Source: Tanytarsus gracilentus
Lineage: Eukaryota > Arthropoda > Insecta > Diptera > Chironomidae
Direction: 5' to 3'
DNA length: 64,000 nt
Assembly: GCA_038502055.1 (NCBI GenBank)
Contig: JAXRKN010000045.1
Coordinates: 10,157,501 to 10,221,500, forward strand
The position numbers and the translations under genes are program-made. The notes beneath the pieces are model-generated. The model saw only the letters and a list, made by a program, of their open reading frames with translations. It was not told the origin of the DNA and did no database searches. Numbering within the stretch: position 1 is the first letter of the stretch; each line of letters opens with the position of its first letter. Positions 56,589-64,000 of this stretch are shown here, one piece after another.

Positions 56589-59500
56589 CGTTCCTAAAAT
56601 TTAAATCAGTGGTTGAAAAAAAAATGATTAGGTAACATTTAGGATGGAAAATAATTTTAATGATTATTGATGAAATTGTGATGACTTATGAGTGAATGCC
56701 GACATGACAATAATGTTTTCATGTTTATTTATGCAATTTGAATTTAACTATTTTAAAAACTTACCTACTTTAGATGGAAATTGACCAAAAAATAATTTCC
56801 TTCAGCAAATTTTCTCGAGGCTTGAAAAATTTCTTCAGTGAAGAACCCTTCGAAAAATAAATTTTGAATTTTTGTAGACCGTTAAGAAGTTTTAAAATAG
56901 CCAAGTAAATCTAATTTTTTTGTTCGAGTTCATGTACACCAAAAAATCCTTCAATCTTAAGGGAAAGGTGGGTATTTGGGGTTCGTGAGTGGGTGGGAAG
57001 GATCACACAAGGTACTTAGGGTAGGTAACCACATCAAAAAATTGACTTAAGTCTTGAATGACATAAGTTTCTCAAAGTTGTCATGCGACATTTTATAAAT
57101 CATTAATTTTAATGCAAGATTTTAATGAATTTTTAATATTAGGTAGAGCATTAAAAAATTAAAAATTTCTAGTGAAAATTTATTTTTTTTATGAATTTTC
57201 AAAATTAATGATTTTTAATTTTTTGCTGCATCTTTTGTTCGGTTAATTTTGAAAACCGCTTATAGTATATATACTATAAAAATCTTAAATTAAATGCATT
57301 TATAATAAATTTATTAAATTTTAATAAATTCGACTGGCGCTTGACCGACCGACTAAATTCAAGCTCTGGAAAAGCTTAATTTCATTTTCACTCGTTATCA
57401 ATTCTTTCTCTCTATGTCTCTCGAACATGATCTACTGATCTTCTTTTTCGCGTCATATCAAATCAGCTCTTCGAAAGAGTGCGTGCGTATCCCAAATAAG
57501 GCAGAAAAAATTTCCATTTCCATTCTAAGGCTTCGTTTGCTGCTAAGCATTTTAGTCACATATAAAAAATACGATAAAGAATATAAATGGAGAATCGGAG
57601 AGAGAAGAAATTAAAATGTTGAGGAGCATGATAGAGACATGTTAACACAATAAAAGTCATACACAACATTTTATTTATCAACAGAGCCGCGAGAGAGTTG
57701 TTTCATTCACAACTACATTCGCATAATTCATTCATAAAAAAAATTCTACAACTCGTTTTTAGCTTTGAATGAATGAAATCATCAACAACACAGAGTCACA
57801 TTTTGAATAAGCGTTTTTAATATTTTTTATGTATTGATGACTTCGGCACGTGGTTATGTTCATTTTTTAGGGGGGATTTAGAAGAATTAAATTTATTAAA
57901 AATGTTAAAATTTTACTGTTCCACATTCCATGTTGTTTCAAATTTAATTACAGGTTACTTTCACTTTCAACGTGTTTCAATTTTAAAAAATTCAGTTCGA
58001 TTCCTTAATTTATATTTTTTGCTCCAATTGCAATTTAGCAAATTAAATTTTTGTCAAACTTAATATTTTATAGCACCAATAAAACTTTCCAACATCCTGC
58101 AATCAGGTAGAAGTTCTACATGCTACATAAAGTGCTGAAGTCATACATAGCAAAACGATGATGATCGTTTACGTTTATCAACGCACACACTCATGCTCGA
58201 CTCATGTATTCGATTCTTCGGCTCTTTTCTCGCTCTCATTCTACTTCATTTATTTCGTAAAAAACTGATTTTCATTTCATTCTTACACTGACTGGCTAGC
58301 AAGGCAGGCATAAATAACAACAACAAAAAATCTATTTTACTTTCTGTGAGCTCTGTGGTCGTTTTTTCTCTCTTCGAAGAAACTGATCGCCGATTAAGTG
58401 AAAAATATCGTTTAAAATCGTTCCTTACAGTGGTGTCTGGACAGTTTGATAAAAAAAGAGCAACCATTTTTCATGCACTTTTTTTAATGCATAGTAAGCC
58501 TGCAATTGTGATTAGAGAAGCAAAAAAAAAAGTTTTAAAGTGCGAACAAATTTCTATGTGTGCAATAAAAATTGATGAATGAACCGTAAAGTCGTTAAAA
58601 GTACACACGATAAATAATTAATTGATCGGTCAGAAGTTGATATTTCATAACGCGAGCGAGTTGACAATATCCATTGAGTGAGCAGTTTTTTTTTGTGAAT
58701 GAGTGAACATACATGTGATTATTGCTTACAAAAAAAAAGTTAAGAAAAGAAAAAAATTAAAATTAGAAGCTGAATGAAATAAATGAGAGAGAAAAGTCGC
58801 GAAGCTGAGTGTAGTTGTGAGGTATAGAGAAAAAAATTATTTTATGAATGAAAAAATCTCGTGGATCAGCATAAAAGAAAACAACAATCAGATTTAAATT
58901 TAGAAGTCTTCAAGAATTTCTTCTGTTCTTTTTCGTGGATTAACAAATTCTCTCTTTCACCCTTCTCGTTCGAGATCCGCGTGTGTATGTGATTGCTGAT
59001 CAGCTTTTCTTCTATTCTTCTTTTTTTCGGACTGTTAAATAAGGTAAGAAAGATATTTTTTGATTAATTCTTTAGTTTTGTTCAATTTGAAAATATAAAA
59101 AGTTAAATTTAGGGTTTTAAAATTAAATAATTTAAATTTTTGCAATTAAATAATTTTTTAAGAAATTTCTATTTTAATTTTTTTGAAGTTAAAATTGAAT
59201 AAAAATCCTTTTTATGATTTTCCCATCCAACTTCTTCATTTAAAATAAAAACGAATCTCAATCGTGTCCATAAAATCTGAATGATATTTTTTTCCGAGAA
59301 GACTTTAACAATCAGCATTTGCGCATCTCTTTAAAATTTCCATAAACGCAAAAAAATAAAGATGAATTAGAATTTCAAATGTACATGAGAGAAAATGTCA
59401 GAGTTATTGCAACTCAATTTTAACTTTACTTGAGCTCGATTTTTGCCTCTCACTGCTCTGAATTTTAAAATAATTCGAAATCTTCTTTGTGTGTAAGATT

Positions 59501-60612
59501 GCGCAAAAAACAAAATAAATTCGAGATTAACGCTAACACGAGGTTAATTACATCTACATTCGAAAGGACTAATGTGAGTCCACCATTAAGATTCAACAGT
59601 GATAATTTTGCCATAATTTTTTATTCTCGAGAACTCCACATAAGTATATGAGAGTCATGTGTACAAATGCTGTGTTTGTTGATCGTAATGGATCTACAGT
59701 GAAACACTCACATGCCGCATGTATGTGCAACAATGTACAATTATTTATTCGATGAATGGAGTGCGAGGAGAGCGACTGTAAAAATCCAAATAATAATATT
59801 TGTTGAAGATAAAGGAAAAAAAAGAGTTTTGTGAAGAAGATGAAAATGTTTTCTTAAAAAAATTATTTGTGAGGCAAATTAAAACATTAAAAAAATAGAA
59901 AATTTAAAAAAATTAATTTTAACGGGTTTTGAAAATTTAAATTTTTAATTTTTTTAAAAATTCAGTTAACTCGCCTTGCCCTGTAAATAAATGAAGTTAA
60001 AAGATGGGTAAAAGTGGAATTAAAAAATGTAAATAAAATATTTTTTCGAGAAACAGACTGTCTAGAATACATTTCGAGAGCACTCTTTTTAAATGAGAGC
60101 TGACCTGAACGTAACAACGAAAAATCATTGCATAAAAAAAGCTTTTAAAGGCGAAATGCAGCTGTGCATATGTGTGTGCAATTTTAATGGCAATCGAGCG
60201 ATTCTCTTACGACTCTTGCCCAGCCAAGCACACGGGGCTTGATTGTCGTACACTATGTAAATTTGTGGTCGTTATCAGTTTTGGCTTTCAAGGTTCATTA
60301 AGCTCTCTCTCTCTCCATCGATGTCGTCTAAAATCCGCGTGAATGGCTTGAGAAATTTATTTAATTAATTTTAGCGAAATCAACCGTTAACGGCAAATAA
60401 AAGAAATGTCAACATTTGATTTCGAGAATTTTTCAATTCATGCCTGGCGTCAATATTCTCGAAGCAGCTCTCCATCTCAGCCAAGTATCGAAGACGAGTT
60501 TTACGAGCGAAAAAAAGTATCGAACGAGAGAGAGAAAAGGCATAAATACAATAAATAATAATTAACGTTCCATCTCACTCCATTCATCAACTCGTTCATT
60601 CATGAAATAAAA
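56589..60612. other. ~4-kb gene-poor region
   Basis: No recognisable gene. Short frames (for example 57414-57614 and 58346-58582) have biased composition and no motif. It contains an 18-bp perfect AT palindrome near 57263 and a decayed minisatellite-like patch near 57912-57985. Confidence 0.5.
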
Positions 60613-61600
60613 ATGTTTCAAAACCCACACGTGGGTGTTGCCGCGTAACCCACTTGTAACAGATCAGTATTGAAAATGTAACATGGGGAAGTCCTATTAA
60701 GAAGCCAAAAGAGAAGCCTAATGGAAAATATTTTTTGGAAAGCTGAAAGGGAAGCATAAGGAAATATTTTTTTTTGGAAAGTTATTTGCCACTATGTTCC
60801 ATTTTCCACTGTTTTCCATTATGTTTTGTTTTCCAATGTGTATCATTATTTCTATTTGGCTCAATTGTTACATTTCCCATTGTGTTTCATTTTCCACCAT
60901 GTTCCATTTTCCATTGTGTTCCATTTTCCATTATCACCATTTTCCATTGTGTTCCATTTTCCATCATGTTCCATTTTCCACCATGTTTCATTTTCCACAG
61001 TGTTCCATTCTCCACCATGTTCCATTTTCCACAGTGTTCAATTTTCCACCATGTTCCATTTTCCACTATGTTCCATTTTCCACTATGTTCCATTTTCCAC
61101 CATGTTTCATTTTCCACAATGTTCCATTTTCCACTATGTTCCATTTTCCACTATGTTCCATTTTCCACTGTGTTCCACTTTCCACTGTGTTTCATTTTCC
61201 ACAGTGTTCCATTTTCCACCATGTTTCATTTTCCCCTGTGTTCCACTTTCCACTGTGTTTCATTTTCCACAATGTTCCATTTCCACAGTGTTCCATTTTC
61301 AGATCCATGCCAATCGATTCCTGGTCCAATCACGAGTTCAACGATACCCATGAAGCCATATAAGAGAAAATTTGTATGAAAAATGGACATTATGGCGGTC
61401 CATGGCACGACCTGTGGTCATGACCCAAAAAATTCCTAAAATGGGCTAATAAAGACCCCAAGACCTATCATCTGGCGAAAACCCGAAGTCTCTAGCTGGT
61501 CCAGGGGCCGAGATCTCACTGGAACAGACAGACAGACGGACAGACGACGGAAATACGAGCATATAAGCGTTACCACACTTTGTGTGGGTTACGCTAAAAA
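60613..61600 (-). repeat. TIR/minisatellite repeat, dispersed inverted copy 3
   Basis: Diverged copy of the 18844-20977 family in the opposite orientation: the AAAACCCAC...GTGGG hairpin end comes first, then the minisatellite (about 60793-61300), the ATCCATGCCAATCGATTCCTGG junction, the CATGGCACGACC and ATGACC blocks, the GAC-rich microsatellite and the terminal inverted repeat. Both its terminal repeats read GCGTAACCCAC (60643-60653 and, inverted, 61584-61594), whereas both ends of copies 1 and 2 read GTGTAACCCAC. Confidence 0.82.
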
Positions 61601-64000
61601 CGTGTGTATCAATGGACTCCAGAACAACTTTTGAAAGAAATATTCATTTCAGTTCTCTTTTATTTCAACTTCTTTAAACAATTTTTTTGGACTCACTTAT
61701 GTTGAAAGAGATATTGGACAGTGAAAGGTTGCCGAAGAATGTAAACAAATTTACTTTTCGATGGTTCCAGGAAGTAAACAAAAAATTTTGAATTTGGTGA
61801 TTTAGAGAATTTTTTTATATGATTTCAATAATGAAAAAATGTTAAAAATAAAATTTAACTTTTTCCTCCACCTCAACATCCCTCACTGTGTTCGTAATAA
61901 CATTACAAGAACTGTAAAGAAGATGGAAAGAAGGCAAAAAATTATCTCTTATTCATTTCGAAGATGCTATTGACAAAAAAAAGTTTTCTATTTTTATGAA
62001 TGAGTCTCCAGACACTGAAGCGGTACACATCTAATCCGAAAGATAATTAGAAAGCTAAACCCTGTGTGAAAACAAGCCTTTTCGTCTCATCTCGGACATT
62101 TTTATTGTTTTATTTGACCTCTCGTCTCTCAAAGCTGGATCAGACTGTTATTTTTACATCATATTTTTATTGTCACTCTTTTTTTTTGCCTGCGACTCGA
62201 ATTTTTATGAATGGCATTTTTGGAAAAACCCAAATTAGGTGAGAATCGAAAATTCATGTCACATCGCTTTGGTCTATCTTCGTTTTGTTATCGAGTTGTA
62301 TATTTTTGCACACAAACACACACGCGCACTGATAACGGAGTCTTATCGTGATATTGTTGTTTGAAAACTTTTCCATACTCTTTTCATTCATCGTAAAAAA
62401 AGACATTTTTCAAGTGGGTATAAAATGTGGCGAACTTAACAGCTGATTAATTTTGAACTTTGAGAGGATTAAAATTTAAAAAGTTTTAATACGTTAAAAA
62501 ATTATTTTTGAAATTTTTCTAAATTTTTTCAAATTCATTGAAAAAAATTTCAACTCTTTAAAAAAAATTCAACTCTTAAAAAGTTCACAATTTATTTCTT
62601 GCTCTCATCAAATAAAGTCTCAAGGACTTTTCTTCTTCTTTTTTCTCACACACCAAAAAAAAACTCGCTCCATATGAATTTTCGCATATTTCATTTCAAG
62701 AGAAAAAAGTTTATGCAACTCAGAACCTTATTTTACCCATTAAAATGTGTGAATGATCATCTGTTGGAATTAACAAGTCAATGATCCATGAAATCCTCTT
62801 TTTCACTCCACTCGATTCTCAAAATTACAATTGAAAATTTCTTCTCTCGATAAACCACAAAAGCTTCCTCGCTCTAAGGCATAGCAAAGTGCAGGAGAGA
62901 GAATGAGAAATTAATATTATTAACGGCACTCAATCAAAACTAATTTTCAAATTTTCGAGACAACAGCGCACATATAAACACACACACACACAAACACACA
63001 TGGCATGTACAATTTTTAATGGAAACATGAATCCCACTTGAGAAACATATGAAAAAGAAGGAGAGTAGAAAGGAGAAATGAGAAACAAGTTCATTGGAGT
63101 TGCCATAGCATGTCAGTGCCAGTCACCTGCTGCGTCCTCAATATGTAGAGTATCGGGTAACACATGGAAGGCAAAAAAAAATTAATTTTGGTGAAAGAGA
63201 GTGAGAAGGAGAGACAAGACAGTTTTTTGAGATTTTGCCCACACAGACGCACATTCGAACGATCCCTTACCAACACTAAGACACTCCATGTTGAAAGGAG
63301 ACGAGACACAGACTTAGTTGAGAACATTTTTCGGTTACTCAATGTTGATTTCGAATTTCTAGATCATGTTGATCATCATCTTTCACACATATGCACAAAT
63401 GTGCTCCAGCATTAATTTTTTTTATGATGATGAGAACGAAAATTCTCATAAGGCTTCCATAGATTCCTTTTCAAGAGTGCGAGAACATATGGTTTGATGT
63501 AGATAGCTTCACAAATACATTCGCATGAACAATAAAAGGATGATGAGATTTTTTTAATACACTCGATATCGATATCATGGGAACTTTTTATATTTTTTGG
63601 TAGTGCTGCTGAAATTCTATGCGCCCACTTTATTGTATGGTCATCATCATCAATAATTAATTTGATGTGGTTCATTGAAAATCGCTAACTTGAAAAGTTT
63701 TATGTGTGAGATATTAAGAAAATTATTGAAATGATTAAAAATTTAGTTAAAGTAGTAAATATTTATTTTAAAAATAAAATAAAGATAAATTGAATATATA
63801 AGAGATGAGTATAAGGTGAAAAAAGTGAAGTATATAAGAATTTATATAAAATTACATAAACAAAAATTTTCATTTTATTTAAATTTAAAAATTAATTATC
63901 TCAGTAAAATTGAATTTATTAATTTTTTTGCTTATATACTTTAATATAAACCTTCTTTATATACCTCAATAAATCACAAAAATAATTTCATCTTGTTTTA
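61601..64000. other. gene-poor right end of window
   Basis: No gene recognised. A (CA)n run lies at about 62973-63000. Reading frames at 63091-63415 and 63412-63675 lack motifs and overlap each other on opposite strands. Confidence 0.5.

Noticed and set aside
60774..61379. Plus-strand reading frames of 175-201 codons
   Set aside because: Same minisatellite in the inverted repeat copy 3.
63412..63675. 87-codon minus-strand frame near the right end
   Set aside because: No motif or supporting promoter/splice signals; overlaps another open frame on the opposite strand.

Overview
The window is animal nuclear DNA, almost certainly from an insect and most likely a nematoceran (midge- or mosquito-like) dipteran. 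Genes are split by short GT-AG introns (mostly 50-150 bp, some 300-660 bp), intergenic DNA is very A+T-rich, and the proteins are standard insect families: two vnd/NK2 homeobox genes with the TN motif and NK2-specific domain, effector caspases, a BIR-BIR-RING IAP, DAG lipase, DNA polymerase epsilon, and others. The exact species cannot be read from the sequence. Exon joins given here were inferred by matching splice sites, reading phase and family alignment recalled from knowledge. No search was run.

Layout. 1-1254: 3' end of a WDR20-like gene (+). 2542-4404: mitochondrial-type acetoacetyl-CoA thiolase (-) followed by a glutaredoxin-like exon that has no start codon of its own and joins in frame to the thiolase through a splice donor overlapping the thiolase stop codon. 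4937-15705: an apoptosis-rich block on the + strand: an IAP, threonine 3-dehydrogenase, then four effector-caspase genes, two with a QACKG active site and one with a changed S1-pocket residue. A 785-bp non-autonomous hAT element with an exact 8-bp target duplication lies between the second and third caspases. 16025-18258: an alkaline phosphatase (-) that has lost a zinc-ligand histidine. 18844-20977: two tandem copies of a ~1.06-kb repeat with inverted ends and a 17-bp minisatellite core. A third, inverted copy lies at 60613-61600.

21094-31454: two vnd homeobox genes arranged head to head as a large inverted duplication. The arms (~3.04 kb each, introns included) look almost identical and keep register to within about 1 bp across the exons. 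The identity stops abruptly inside the NK2-specific domain, and past that point the two genes are still homologous but strongly diverged. This pattern suggests gene conversion. About 4 kb of non-coding DNA separates the arms and about 7 kb follows the second copy, as expected for enhancer-rich DNA around a neural patterning gene.

38375-56588: a compact housekeeping block: DAG lipase beta-like (-), ALKBH1 (-), carnitine acetyltransferase (-), a GON7-like small protein (+), POLE3/Chrac-14 (-), DNA polymerase epsilon catalytic subunit (+) and ATP synthase coupling factor 6 (-). The histone-fold subunit POLE3 and the catalytic subunit of the same polymerase are divergent neighbours with a 467-bp gap. 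56589-64000 holds no recognisable gene apart from the third repeat copy.
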